A stretch of 64,000 nucleotides of DNA from Thiobacillus sp. (GTDB taxonomy: Bacteria; Pseudomonadota; Gammaproteobacteria; Burkholderiales; Thiobacillaceae): contig NZ_JAUYRI010000017.1 of the NCBI RefSeq assembly GCF_030696885.1, positions 1 through 64,000 on the forward strand, written 5' to 3'. The position numbers and the translations under genes are program-made. Below the pieces are notes generated by a model, which worked only from the letters and a program-made list of their open reading frames with translations, searched no databases and was not told the origin of the DNA. Every line of letters starts with the position of its first letter. Position 1 is the stretch's first letter. Positions 49,135 to 59,317 of the stretch are shown in pieces.

Positions 49135-51246
49135 TCAGGTCGCGCGGGTATCGATGTCGCCCGCCAGGTTCGGATAGCGAACGTGGTCGACCAGTTCCTG
49201 GATATCCTTGGCCGGGGCCTTGGTGATCAGCGAGCCGATGATGATGCCGAGGAAGCCGACCGGCATGCCGAAGATGCCGGCGGCGATCGGGGCGATGTTG
49301 AACCACTGGTTCGCAGGCACGCCACCGAAGAACGGGTAGGTGATGTACATGTAGTACATGCACACGCCCAGGCCGGCGAGCATGCCGATGACCGCGCCAA
49401 GGTAGTTGGCGCGCTTCCAGAACACGCCAAGCACCAGCGCCGGGAAGAACGCTGACGCCGCCAGCGAGAACGCCGCGCCGACCAGGAACAGGATGTCACC
49501 CGGTTTCAGCGAGGCGGTGTACGCAGCGAACAGCGCCACCAACACCAGCAGGCCCTTGGAGATGGTCAGACGGCGCACCGTGGACGCCTTCGGATCGATC
49601 ATCTTGTAATAGACGTCGTGCGACAGCGCGTTGGCGATGGTCAGCAACAGGCCGTCAGCCGTCGACAGCGCGGCTGCCAGACCGCCCGCCGCCACCATGC
49701 CCGAGATCACGTAGGGCAGGCCTGCGATCTCCGGGGTGGCCAGCACGATGAGGTCGCCGCCGATGGTGATTTCGGCGAGCTGCACGATGCCGTCTAGGTT
49801 GATGTCGACGATCTTCATCAGCGTCGCATCCACCGCCGACCAGTTTGCGACCCAGGCTGGCAGTGATGCGAACGACGAGCCGACCAGATTGTTGTACACC
49901 TCGAACTTGACCAGCACCGCCAGCGCAGGCGCGGTGAAGTACAGCAGGAAGATGAAGAACAGCGACCAGAACACCGACTTGCGCGCTTCACGCACCGACG
50001 GCGTGGTGTAGTACCTCATCAGGATGTGCGGCAGCGAAGCGGTACCGACCATCAGGCACAGCACCAGTGCGATGAAGTTGCGGCGCTTGATGTTGGAGGC
50101 CTCCTCGTCTTCGGCCCGGGCTGCGGCGATTTCGGCTTCGGTGGCGTTGGGGTTGGTCCTCAGCAGTGTCGCTTCGGCCCCCTTGCCGGCGAAAGCGGTG
50201 GCGTGCGCCGAAACCGGACCGGTCTTGCCCTTGGCGGCGTCAGCCGATTTCTTCCACTGCTCTTTGAGCGCGTCGGCGGTGGTCGGGAAATCCGCAGGAT
50301 TGCCGGCTTCGGCACGCTGCGCTGCGATGAAGGCATCGCCGGTGCCTGCCGCCACGGCTTCGTCCAGCGCCGCGATTTTGGCGTCGAACGAATCCTGCTG
50401 CGCCTTGTAGGCCGCACGCGCCGACGCTTCGGCTGCGCCCCGGGTGGTCTCGGGATTGTTGAATTCGTTTTCCAGCTGCGTCACCTGCTGCAGCACCTGG
50501 CCGTAGGCGACTTGCGGCACCGGGTTGCCGGTATGGTTCATCGACAGCCACACCACCGGGATCATGTAGGCGATGATCAGGATGATGTACTGCGCGACCT
50601 GGGTCCAGGTCACCGCGCGCATGCCGCCGAGGAAGGAGCACACCAGGATGCCGGCCAGACCGAGGAACACCCCGTACTGGAACTCGATGCCGGTGAGGCG
50701 GGCGGTGATGATGCCGACGCCGTAGATCTGCGCCACCACATAGGTGAAGGAGCAGATGATGGCGGCGAGCACACCGATGGTGCGGGGCAGGTTGCCGTTA
50801 TAGCGTGCGCCCAGGAAGTCGGGGATGGTGAACTGGCCGAACTTGCGCAGGTAGGGCGCAAGGAACAGCGCCACCAGCACATAGCCGCCGGTCCAGCCCA
50901 ACACGAAGGCGAGGCCGTCATAGCCGGCGAGGTACAGGGTACCCGCCATGCCGATGAAGGACGCCGCCGACATCCAGTCGGCGCCGGTTGCCATGCCGTT
51001 GAATATGGCAGGAACACGGCGGCCGGCGACGTAGTATTCCGAGACATCGGCGGTTTTCGACATGATGCCGATGCCGGCATACAGGGCGATGGTGGCGCCC
51101 AGGAAGATGAAGCCGATCCACTTGGGAGGAAGGCCCATCTGCTCCAGGATCGCGAGCACGATGACGAAGGCGATGAAGCCGCCGGTGTAGAAGGTGTAGT
51201 ACTTCTTGAGTTGCTGGAAGAACTGGCTTTGGGTTTGGGTGGTCAT
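49135..51246 (-). CDS. sodium:solute symporter, VC_2705 subfamily large subunit
   Basis: A 703-residue member of the sodium:solute symporter family (ActP relatives). The N-terminal block YYVAGRRVPAIFNGMATGADWMSAASFIGMAGTLYLAGYDGLAFVLGWTGGYVLVALFLAPYLRKFG and the sodium-site region ISGMVAAGGLAAALSTADGLLLTIANALSHD fit the VC_2705 branch. Between helices, residues about 245-375 form an Ala/Glu/Lys-rich, likely helical insert (NNPETTRGAAEASARAAYKAQQD onward) longer than in most symporters. Acetate or another short-chain monocarboxylate is the likely substrate. Its start overlaps the small subunit stop by four bases. Confidence 0.85.
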   Translation of the reverse strand: MTTQTQSQFFQQLKKYYTFYTGGFIAFVIVLAILEQMGLPPKWIGFIFLGATIALYAGIGIMSKTADVSEYYVAGRRVPAIFNGMATGADWMSAASFIGMAGTLYLAGYDGLAFVLGWTGGYVLVALFLAPYLRKFGQFTIPDFLGARYNGNLPRTIGVLAAIICSFTYVVAQIYGVGIITARLTGIEFQYGVFLGLAGILVCSFLGGMRAVTWTQVAQYIILIIAYMIPVVWLSMNHTGNPVPQVAYGQVLQQVTQLENEFNNPETTRGAAEASARAAYKAQQDSFDAKIAALDEAVAAGTGDAFIAAQRAEAGNPADFPTTADALKEQWKKSADAAKGKTGPVSAHATAFAGKGAEATLLRTNPNATEAEIAAARAEDEEASNIKRRNFIALVLCLMVGTASLPHILMRYYTTPSVREARKSVFWSLFFIFLLYFTAPALAVLVKFEVYNNLVGSSFASLPAWVANWSAVDATLMKIVDINLDGIVQLAEITIGGDLIVLATPEIAGLPYVISGMVAAGGLAAALSTADGLLLTIANALSHDVYYKMIDPKASTVRRLTISKGLLVLVALFAAYTASLKPGDILFLVGAAFSLAASAFFPALVLGVFWKRANYLGAVIGMLAGLGVCMYYMYITYPFFGGVPANQWFNIAPIAAGIFGMPVGFLGIIIGSLITKAPAKDIQELVDHVRYPNLAGDIDTRAT

Positions 51247-51509
51247 TGTTCTTCTCCCTCTTGCACGCCATATTCATTGTCCAGCTGGTTCATGCGGCGA
51301 GCGTAGAACCAGATGATCAGGACATAGATGATCAGGGAACCCTGTGCGCCCATGTAGAAGGCGAAGGGGAAACCTAATATGACGATCTCATTGAGCTGGG
51401 GAGCAAAGAAGATGACGACGAATGTCACCACGAACCAGATGGCGAGCAGGATCGCGGTTAACCGCAGGTTCCTCTGCCAGTACTCCTGATGTTTCTCCGA
51501 CAACTGCAT
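51243..51509 (-). CDS. DUF4212 symporter small subunit
   Basis: An 88-residue membrane protein of the DUF4212 group: EKHQEYWQRNLRLTAILLAIWFVVTFVVIFFAPQLN and FPFAFYMGAQGSLIIYVLIIWFYARRMNQLD are its two helices. It is the partner subunit found directly before VC_2705-type symporters. A strong ribosome-binding site (GGAGGAATT) precedes it. About 110 bases separate it from the exonuclease gene stop, room for its own promoter. Confidence 0.9.
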   Translation of the reverse strand: MQLSEKHQEYWQRNLRLTAILLAIWFVVTFVVIFFAPQLNEIVILGFPFAFYMGAQGSLIIYVLIIWFYARRMNQLDNEYGVQEGEEQ

Positions 51510-51617
51510 GGCAATTCCTCCGTGAGCGTGAGTGGGGAACGCGCCTTTATTAATATGTATCGCGCGTGCGCGGAGTTTATGGAAATGTGACGAGGCCTAC
51601 AAACAGATTAGTTAACG

Positions 51618-52310
51618 CTAATTTGCTGATAGCCAGCGGCGGGCGCGCAGCAGTCCGCGCAGCTGATGCGCAGTGGTGATGTGGTTGCGTTGCGCAGTGT
51701 CCAACAGCACCAGCCAGAGTTCGGCGGTGGCATAGGCGTCGGCCAGCGCGCCGTGGCGCGCGAAGACCGCAATGCCGAAATGCGCCAGCCAGTCGTCGAG
51801 CTGGCGGCAGTGTGGCGCGGCGTCGGGAAACAGCAGCGGCGCGACGACGGCGGCATCGAACCATGGCGCCGCGGTGGATACGCCGAGGTGTTCGCGTTCG
51901 GCGCGCTGCAGCACCGCCTGGTCGAAGGCCGCGTGGAAGGCCACCCGCGGTGCGGCGCCGGCGAATTCCAGCCAGTCGAGCAGCGCGCGGTGCGGCGGAT
52001 CACCGGCGCGCTGCTCGCTGTCGCTGATGCCGTGGATCAGGATGTTGGATTCCGCGGTCGAATGGGCCTGCGTCAGGCCGACTTCCAGGCTGGTCTCCAG
52101 CGCAATGCGGCCGTGTTCGATCGCCACCGCGCCGATCGACAGCAGCGGGTCGCGCTCTGCATCGAGCCCGCCGGTTTCGGTGTCGACCACACACCAGCGC
52201 AGAGTTGCGAGCGGCTGTTTGAGATCGGTTTTATCCCGGATCAGCGCGTCGCGCCGCGCGCTGCTCTCCGCATCCAGCGGCGGCAGGGGTTTGGCAAACG
52301 GCCAGATCAC
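51618..52310 (-). CDS. DnaQ-like 3'-5' exonuclease
   Basis: A 230-residue DEDD-family exonuclease. VVDTETGGLDAERDPLLSIGAVAIEHG is the ExoI motif (D, E), VAFHAAFDQAVL the ExoII region, and HGALADAYATAELWLVLL the ExoIII region with Asp. The His of the DEDDh type is in the expected stretch FARHGALADA. It could trim DNA or RNA ends. It is the last gene of a coupled operon; its start overlaps the nucleotidyltransferase stop by four bases. Confidence 0.85.
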   Translation of the reverse strand: MIWPFAKPLPPLDAESSARRDALIRDKTDLKQPLATLRWCVVDTETGGLDAERDPLLSIGAVAIEHGRIALETSLEVGLTQAHSTAESNILIHGISDSEQRAGDPPHRALLDWLEFAGAAPRVAFHAAFDQAVLQRAEREHLGVSTAAPWFDAAVVAPLLFPDAAPHCRQLDDWLAHFGIAVFARHGALADAYATAELWLVLLDTAQRNHITTAHQLRGLLRARRWLSAN

Positions 52311-54196
52311 AAGTGATAGTCCATCGCCAGACGCGCCTGCACCTTGCGCGCCTGACGCAGCGCCTCCTTCAGGATGCGGCGGTCGAGTGGATTCAGCGTG
52401 TCGGGATTGAGATGGTTGTCAGGCGTCTGGCCGGCGCGCTGCTGCCCGTGCTGGTGACGCAGGCGCAGCAACTGCAGAAAATGGAATGCGCGATTCCAGT
52501 CGGCCAGTTCGGTATCGGGAATGTTCAGCGCGCGCGCGGCTTCGCGCAGCCGCTTGGCGGTGTTGGTCTGCGGGCTGCCGGCGGCCAGCGCGAAAATGCG
52601 TGCCGCATCGACGAAAGGCATGGCGCCGTTGAGCTTGAGGTCGATCGTATGCGGATGGGCATCGTCCTCCGACAGCACGAAATCGCGCACCAGGCCCAGC
52701 GGCGGGCGATTGCGCAGCGCGTTACCGGCCATCTGGTGGAGGAAGCGCGGGTTCCTTTGTGCCGCCCGGTTAAGCCAGGCACGCAGCTCGAGCGCCAGTG
52801 CAGCATCGCCGGTCAGCGGACGAAAATCGAAAAAAATGCTGGCGTGCAGCAGCGCGTCGGGACTGCCGTGATCGATCCACTGGGTGAACTGCTGCTGCCA
52901 GTCGACCAGTGACAGGCACCACTTCGGATTGCTCGCCATGATGTCGCCGCGGCACAGCGGAAAGCCGCAGGCGTCGAGCCGCCGGTTGACCCGCAGCGCA
53001 AAGGCCAGCAGCGCCTCGCGCTGCCCATCGTCGGCGGCGGCGAAGATCAGCGCGTTATCCTGGTCGGTGGCCAGCGTCTGCTCCATGCGGCCTTCCGAAC
53101 CCAGCGCCAGCCAACACCAGTTCAGCCCGACGAGTGCGTCATCGTGTTCGCTTTCGAGCGCGATCAGCCGTTCGGTGAGGCGGTCGTTGAGGCTGGAAAT
53201 GATCGCGGTGAGATTTTCCGCGTCCATGCCCTGCGCCAGCAGGCTGTGCGCCAGGTCGCCGATGTCGGTCGCCAGCGCGGGCAGGCGGGCGGGGTCGTCG
53301 GTGCGGGCAATCGCGGCGGTGATGCCCTCCACCGACAGGCGGCGTAGCGCGAACACGTCCTTTTCGGAAATCACGCCGACCAGCCGGCCGTCGCGCACCA
53401 GCGGGATGTGATGAATGCCTTCGCGTGCCATCAGCACCAGCGCATCGGCCACCGGCGCATCGGCTCCGAGCGTTGCCGGCTGCGGCGTCATCACCGCGCT
53501 GATCGGGGTGGCGAGCGGCACGCCAGCCAGCGTCACGCGCCCCAGGATATCCTTCAGCGTAAGGATGCCGATGGGCTGGCCGGCCTCGTCAGTGACCACC
53601 ACCGAGCCGATGCGGGCGGCTTCCATCGCCCCCAGCGCCTCGGCCAGCGGCGTGGTGGCCAGCGTCGCCAGCGGGGCGCGTCGCACCAGGCTGGCCAGCG
53701 GGCGCGCAAAGCGGCCGTCATCGTCCAGCGCCAGCGCGTATTCGGCCTGCACCGCGCGCTGCGATTCCTCCAGCAGGCTGGCGATGCGGCGGGTGCAGAA
53801 ATCGTTGAACTCGGTGCTCGTTTCCAGCAGCGTGTGGAAATCGGCAGCGGGCAGCAGATAGCAGAAGGTGTCGGTCGCCGCGACGTAGCGGTTGGCGGCG
53901 CCGCGCCCGGCGAGCAGCGCGCCCAGCGGAAACATCTCGCCAGTGGCCAACTGCAGCACGGTCTGCCCGTCCGCCGTGTCGCCGCTGACGGTGCCCTGCT
54001 TGATGATAAAAAGCGAATCGGGCGCCGTGTCGGCCGGCGCCAGCAGCGTCGCGTCGCGCGAAAAATACGCCACCGACAGCCGCTGCACCAGCCACAACAC
54101 CTCGTTTTCGTGCATCGCCGCAAACGGTGCCTGCCGCCGCAGCGCGTCGAGCGTGGCGCGGTGCAGGCTGTTGGCGAGCGGCAGCGCAGCGCTCAT
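52307..54196 (-). CDS. cNMP-binding / CBS / DUF294 nucleotidyltransferase
   Basis: A 629-residue regulatory protein. Residues about 15-135 are a cyclic-nucleotide-binding-like domain (LLAPADTAPDSLFIIKQGTVSGD, ATGEMFPLGALLAG). Residues about 165-290 are two CBS repeats (LGAMEAARIGSVVVTDEAGQPIGILTLKDIL; LVLMAREGIHHIPLVRDGRLVGVISEKDVFAL). The DUF294 nucleotidyltransferase follows, with GSEGRMEQTLATDQDNALIF (near residue 363), then a helical C-terminal domain. The layout suggests a nucleotide-sensing enzyme that modifies a partner, by analogy with GlnD. The neighbouring symporter is an obvious candidate target. Confidence 0.85.
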   Translation of the reverse strand: MSAALPLANSLHRATLDALRRQAPFAAMHENEVLWLVQRLSVAYFSRDATLLAPADTAPDSLFIIKQGTVSGDTADGQTVLQLATGEMFPLGALLAGRGAANRYVAATDTFCYLLPAADFHTLLETSTEFNDFCTRRIASLLEESQRAVQAEYALALDDDGRFARPLASLVRRAPLATLATTPLAEALGAMEAARIGSVVVTDEAGQPIGILTLKDILGRVTLAGVPLATPISAVMTPQPATLGADAPVADALVLMAREGIHHIPLVRDGRLVGVISEKDVFALRRLSVEGITAAIARTDDPARLPALATDIGDLAHSLLAQGMDAENLTAIISSLNDRLTERLIALESEHDDALVGLNWCWLALGSEGRMEQTLATDQDNALIFAAADDGQREALLAFALRVNRRLDACGFPLCRGDIMASNPKWCLSLVDWQQQFTQWIDHGSPDALLHASIFFDFRPLTGDAALALELRAWLNRAAQRNPRFLHQMAGNALRNRPPLGLVRDFVLSEDDAHPHTIDLKLNGAMPFVDAARIFALAAGSPQTNTAKRLREAARALNIPDTELADWNRAFHFLQLLRLRHQHGQQRAGQTPDNHLNPDTLNPLDRRILKEALRQARKVQARLAMDYHL

Positions 54197-56694
54197 GTGC
54201 GGGCCACCGTGCTGGCGTTCAGCCAGGTCGCCGCACTGGTGCGCGCGACGTGGCCGAGCGCGCGCATATACACCAGCGCCAGCATGCGCCGCCACAGCAG
54301 CGTCAGCATCAGGGCGGTACCGGTGCCGATCCACACGATCAGTCCCGGCACGCCGGAGGTGGCGCCGATCTGCGTTTCGAACAGGCCCACGCTGCGCTCG
54401 AGCGGAATGAGCTGGAACAGCGTGAACACCAGACCGATGACGGCGATGTTGCTGTTGAACCATTCGCCGTGACGATTCTTGGCGTCGGCGATGCGGGCGT
54501 CGAGGTTGTCGAGGTTGCTGCGCAGCACCTCGCGCAGGCTGTCGAGGCCGCGGTCCTTGCCGCCCTCGTCGAATATCCAGCGCTCCGACACATACTGGAA
54601 CACGTTGCCGAGCATGTCGCGGTCGAGCCACTGGCCGAGTTTTTCGCGGGCATGGTTCGCGGTGCCTTCGCGCAGCGCCTGGTCGATTTCCGCGACAAAG
54701 GCGGATACCAGCCGCGACGGCTCGGTGGACGCGGCGCGCGCCTTTTCGTAGCGCCGCCACAGCCAACCGATCACACTGCGGATCAGCCAGTCCGGACTGC
54801 CGGGCAGGCCGGCCAGCGATTCGCTGCGCACGGCCTCGACCAGCGCGCCGCGCAATGCATCGGCCCTGGCCTGGGCGGCCGCGTCGTCGGGGTTTTTCGT
54901 CGCCTCATTGATCAGGTCGTTGACGCGACCGGTCTGGCGCAGCAGCGCATGCGCATCCAGCAGCACGCTCTCGTTGTGCAGCAGGGCGGCCTGCGGCAAC
55001 AGCAGATAGGGACTGATGCCGATGGTCGCGCCCTTGTCCTCGAACAGGCGGTCGTTCAGCGAAATCGAGAACAGCATGCCGCGATGAATGGCGGTGACCG
55101 CGCTGTCGCCGGCGTCGATGCCGTCCAGCATGTCCGTCAGTTCGTTGCGGTCGACGTTCTCGATGTCGAGGATGTTCTGCAGCAGGCAGGCCACCGCACG
55201 CAGCGCCGGCACCTGCTGCTCCGGCCACGTTGCGTCTGGCGCTTGCAGCGCGTCGAACAGTTCGCGCGCGCTGACGTCGCCCCATCGCGTCTCGCTGGCC
55301 ACAAGCTGGGTGGCGTCGCGTCCGGCGGTTTCGCTGAAGACGATCTGCAGGCAGCCGCCGAGCGGCCTCGGTCGTGGCACCGGCGCTGAGGCAAACAGAT
55401 GGGTGCGCGCCAGTTCATCCAGCGAATAGGCGATGCCGCCGCATTCGAAGCGGGCGGCGCCGAGCAGCAGCTGCTCGCTGTCGTCGGGCGGGCACCACAG
55501 CTTGGTCAGCGAGAGCAGTTCGTATTCGCCGAGCGTGGTGTCGCCCTTGAGATCGAAGTGGACCACCAGATTGAGGATGCCGCGCCCGGATTGCAGAAAG
55601 TCGCCGCGACTGAACGACACGCTGGCTTCGGCGCATGCCGGACCCTGGCGACGCAGCGTGAAGACCTCGCCTTCGCTTTCAAAACGCAGGCTTTCCGGGA
55701 ACACGATCTCGCAGTGCAGGGTGTAGGGATCCTCGTCGACGGCGTGTGCGTTGGGTACGCAGTAGGTGCGCATCGGCGGTGGCCGGCGGAACGCATGCGA
55801 AAGCAGGTCCTTCTCGCAGGAATGAAAATGCCGGCACAGCACGGCTTCCGGCGGGCAGTTCGTCACCGCGGCGGCGAGCGGATCGGCCGCCAGATACTGG
55901 AACGCCACCGCGGCCTGCTGCACGCGCAGACACGAACGCACCCGGCGCTCGAGCGGTTCGTGAAACGGCAGCCCCGCGCCCACGCGTTCCGTGAGCCGCC
56001 GCACGCTGGCGAAGGTGGCCGCAAACGCCGGGTCGTGCTCAGGGTCAGCGCAGCCCAGCGTCTGGTAAAACTCGATCAGAAAAGTTTGCAGCCCCTCGGG
56101 TCCGAAATGGGCGCGCCCGCCCGCGCGTGCCGGAAACGTCACCAGCCACAGGTCGTGGCTGGCCTCTTTGCCGGGTTCCAGCGCCGGCTGCACATAGTCG
56201 ACCGGCAGCCGGCGCGCCCCGAGCCGCGCCATCACTTCGACGCGGGCAGCCGGGTCGATTACGTCGTCGTCTGCGTGGATGCGCTGCGGGTCATGGATTT
56301 CTGCGAGCACGGCGGCGATCTGCCCCGGTTCGCCAAAGCGGCCAGCGTGCAGCCGCGCCGTCAGCGCATCGAACAGTCGATGTGCCAGGCCCTGCCCGCG
56401 CGCGCCGGGCACCACGGCGAGGTAGCTCACCAGCACGCAGCGGCTCGCCGCGTAATATTCCGCGACCAGCAGCGCCAGTGGCTCGCGCGCCTGCGGATCG
56501 TCGAGCGCGTGGCCCGCCACCAGGAAGGCGAGGCGCGGGTGCGCGTTCGGATCGACCAGTCGCGGGGTCCAGATGTCGGGGTGTTCCTGTTCGTCGGGCA
56601 ACGGGAAGGCGGGCAGATAGACGTCGCGGTAGGTCTGCTCCAGCAACGCGGCGTCGAAGTGTTCGCCGAGATCGACGATCTGCAGCGCGTTCAT
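54193..56694 (-). CDS. large protein with N-terminal GNAT domain and C-terminal membrane hairpin
   Basis: An 833-residue protein I cannot assign to a named family. Residues about 1-230 are a GNAT acetyltransferase domain; CVLVSYLAVVPGARGQGLAHRLFDAL is the acetyl-CoA site. Residues about 230-660 are unfamiliar alpha/beta sequence with several Cys and His (TNCPPEAVLCRHFHSCEKD). The C-terminus has a long helix (DSLREVLRSNLDNLDARIADAKNRH) running into two membrane segments (IAVIGLVFTLFQLIPL and VPGLIVWIGTGTALMLTLLW), reminiscent of the end of CorA-like proteins. It overlaps the genes on both sides by four bases. ATG 56694 starts right at the GNAT domain. Confidence 0.65.
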   Translation of the reverse strand: MNALQIVDLGEHFDAALLEQTYRDVYLPAFPLPDEQEHPDIWTPRLVDPNAHPRLAFLVAGHALDDPQAREPLALLVAEYYAASRCVLVSYLAVVPGARGQGLAHRLFDALTARLHAGRFGEPGQIAAVLAEIHDPQRIHADDDVIDPAARVEVMARLGARRLPVDYVQPALEPGKEASHDLWLVTFPARAGGRAHFGPEGLQTFLIEFYQTLGCADPEHDPAFAATFASVRRLTERVGAGLPFHEPLERRVRSCLRVQQAAVAFQYLAADPLAAAVTNCPPEAVLCRHFHSCEKDLLSHAFRRPPPMRTYCVPNAHAVDEDPYTLHCEIVFPESLRFESEGEVFTLRRQGPACAEASVSFSRGDFLQSGRGILNLVVHFDLKGDTTLGEYELLSLTKLWCPPDDSEQLLLGAARFECGGIAYSLDELARTHLFASAPVPRPRPLGGCLQIVFSETAGRDATQLVASETRWGDVSARELFDALQAPDATWPEQQVPALRAVACLLQNILDIENVDRNELTDMLDGIDAGDSAVTAIHRGMLFSISLNDRLFEDKGATIGISPYLLLPQAALLHNESVLLDAHALLRQTGRVNDLINEATKNPDDAAAQARADALRGALVEAVRSESLAGLPGSPDWLIRSVIGWLWRRYEKARAASTEPSRLVSAFVAEIDQALREGTANHAREKLGQWLDRDMLGNVFQYVSERWIFDEGGKDRGLDSLREVLRSNLDNLDARIADAKNRHGEWFNSNIAVIGLVFTLFQLIPLERSVGLFETQIGATSGVPGLIVWIGTGTALMLTLLWRRMLALVYMRALGHVARTSAATWLNASTVART

Positions 56695-56975
56695 GCCGGC
56701 GATCCGCCCTCGAGCTGCGCCAGCCCGTCGCGGCCGGCGGCGAGTGCGCGCCGCTGGCGCGGCGACGGCCGTTTGGCCAGCTTGTCGCCGTGGCACAGCC
56801 AGCAGCGCGCGTGGCCGCAGCCACCGGTGCGCAGTTGCTTGCGAAAACGGTTGGGCGCAAGTGCGTCGACCGGCAGGCCGCGCGCGCGCATGCGTTCCAG
56901 CCAGCGGCGGTGCTGGCGGAGACTGCGGGCGTATTCGCGTGCGGCACGTTGCATGGCGGGCTCCCCAAATTGCAA
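56691..56975 (-). CDS. small Arg-rich protein with CX4CX2CH motif
   Basis: A 94-residue basic protein, or 87 residues if ATG 56954 is used. An N-terminal Arg-rich helix (AAREYARSLRQHRRWLERMRARGL) is followed by GGCGHARCWLCHGDKL, a compact Cys/His cluster that could bind zinc or iron; CWLCH also reads as a haem c motif, but no signal peptide is present, so that is unlikely. Similar short proteins with a C...CxxC core occur in many proteobacteria without known role. It is first in the coupled four-gene operon. Confidence 0.65.
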   Translation of the reverse strand: MQFGEPAMQRAAREYARSLRQHRRWLERMRARGLPVDALAPNRFRKQLRTGGCGHARCWLCHGDKLAKRPSPRQRRALAAGRDGLAQLEGGSPA

Positions 56976-56996
56976 AAATGATAGCCGAATTGAATG

Positions 56997-57021
56997 AAAA
57001 AGCCCCGCACGAGGCGGGGCT
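56997..57021 (-). terminator. rho-independent terminator of groESL
   Basis: AGCCCCGC (57001-57008) and GCGGGGCT (57014-57021) form an eight-pair stem with a five-base loop; on the minus strand TTTTT follows. It lies about 60 bases after the groL stop codon and separates it from the small Cys-protein gene. Confidence 0.9.
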
Positions 57022-57084
57022 GTCTTGATTGCGGTGCCGGCGGCCTGCCCGGTGGCAGGCCGATCGGCGCGCGTACGGACTTTA

Positions 57085-58740
<1,656 letters not shown>

Positions 58741-58764
58741 TTAACTCCTTAAATCTCTTGAATT

Positions 58765-58847
58765 CGTCATTCCGGCAATACCCTGAAGGGCACACGCGCC
58801 GGAATCCAGTTTAATTGGGCTGGTTCCCGGCCTTCGCCGGGATGACG
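58765..58847. repeat. nested inverted-repeat unit between groES and groEL
   Basis: The unit begins CGTCATTCCGGC (58765) and ends GCCGGGATGACG (58847); these arms are reverse complements apart from one position. Inside, TTCCGGC/GCCGGAA and CCCGGC/GCCGGG form two further stems. The CGTCATTCC...GGGATGACG ends match the style of small dispersed repeats common in proteobacterial genomes. Position inside an operon suggests a role in mRNA processing or in lowering groEL relative to groES, or simply a tolerated insertion. Confidence 0.7.
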
Positions 58848-58881
58848 CAGCTGTTTCCGCGCCGAAGCGCGGACATCTGCG

Positions 58882-59172
58882 TCACTTCTCGACCACGCCC
58901 ATGATGTCTTCTTCGCGCATCACCAGCAGCTCGTCGCCTTCGACCTTGACGGCCTGGCCGGCGTATTTGCCAAACAGCACGCGGTCGCCGACTTTAACGT
59001 CGAGCGGGATCAGCTTGCCCTGGTCGTCTTTCTTGCCGGCGCCGACGGCGATGACTTCACCCTGGTCGGGCTTCTCGGTGGCGGTGTCGGGGATGACGAT
59101 TCCGGAAGCGGTCTTGCGCTCTTCTTCCATGCGCTTGACAATCACTCGGTCGTGCAGAGGACGGATTTTCAT
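58882..59172 (-). CDS. groS: co-chaperonin GroES
   Basis: A 96-residue Gro[45 protein letters not shown] includes the mobile loop that contacts GroEL, and [33 protein letters not shown] is the conserved second half. It caps the GroEL chamber. Transcription starts at a sigma-32-like promoter with a CIRCE operator at the start site. The ribosome-binding site is GGAG ten bases before the ATG. Confidence 0.98.
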   Translation of the reverse strand: MKIRPLHDRVIVKRMEEERKTASGIVIPDTATEKPDQGEVIAVGAGKKDDQGKLIPLDVKVGDRVLFGKYAGQAVKVEGDELLVMREEDIMGVVEK

Positions 59173-59258
59173 TGCAAAGTCTCCATTGCGGTAACGTTGA
59201 TAAGTTGATAACCGGCAGCTTTGGCTGCCCGAAAATTAGAGAAGCGGCGGGCGCGTTG

Positions 59259-59285
59259 TTAGCACTCGCCGCTATCGAGTGCTAA
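59259..59285. promoter_or_regulatory. CIRCE operator (HrcA binding site)
   Basis: TTAGCACTC-N9-GAGTGCTAA is a perfect CIRCE inverted repeat. It lies at the predicted groESL start of transcription. HrcA bound here would block groESL under normal temperature. The hrcA gene itself is not in the window. The site is also 32 bases upstream of the bioA ATG on the other strand. Confidence 0.97.
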
Positions 59286-59286
59286 T

Positions 59287-59314
59287 AGTAGGGGCGCAAG
59301 GTCACAATTTCAAG
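59287..59314 (-). promoter_or_regulatory. sigma-32-like heat-shock promoter of groESL
   Basis: On the minus strand CTTGAAA (59314-59308) matches the RpoH -35 consensus exactly, and after 13 bases CCCCTACT (59294-59287) matches the -10 consensus CCCCATNT except at two positions. The start of transcription would fall inside the CIRCE repeat. Together they give dual control: activation by RpoH and repression by HrcA. Confidence 0.75.
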
Positions 59315-59317
59315 TCC

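Noticed and set aside
56691..56975. Reading CWLCH in the small Cys protein as a cytochrome c haem site
   Set aside because: The protein is Arg-rich, has no signal peptide and has an additional upstream Cys in a zinc-finger-like spacing, so haem attachment in the periplasm is unlikely.
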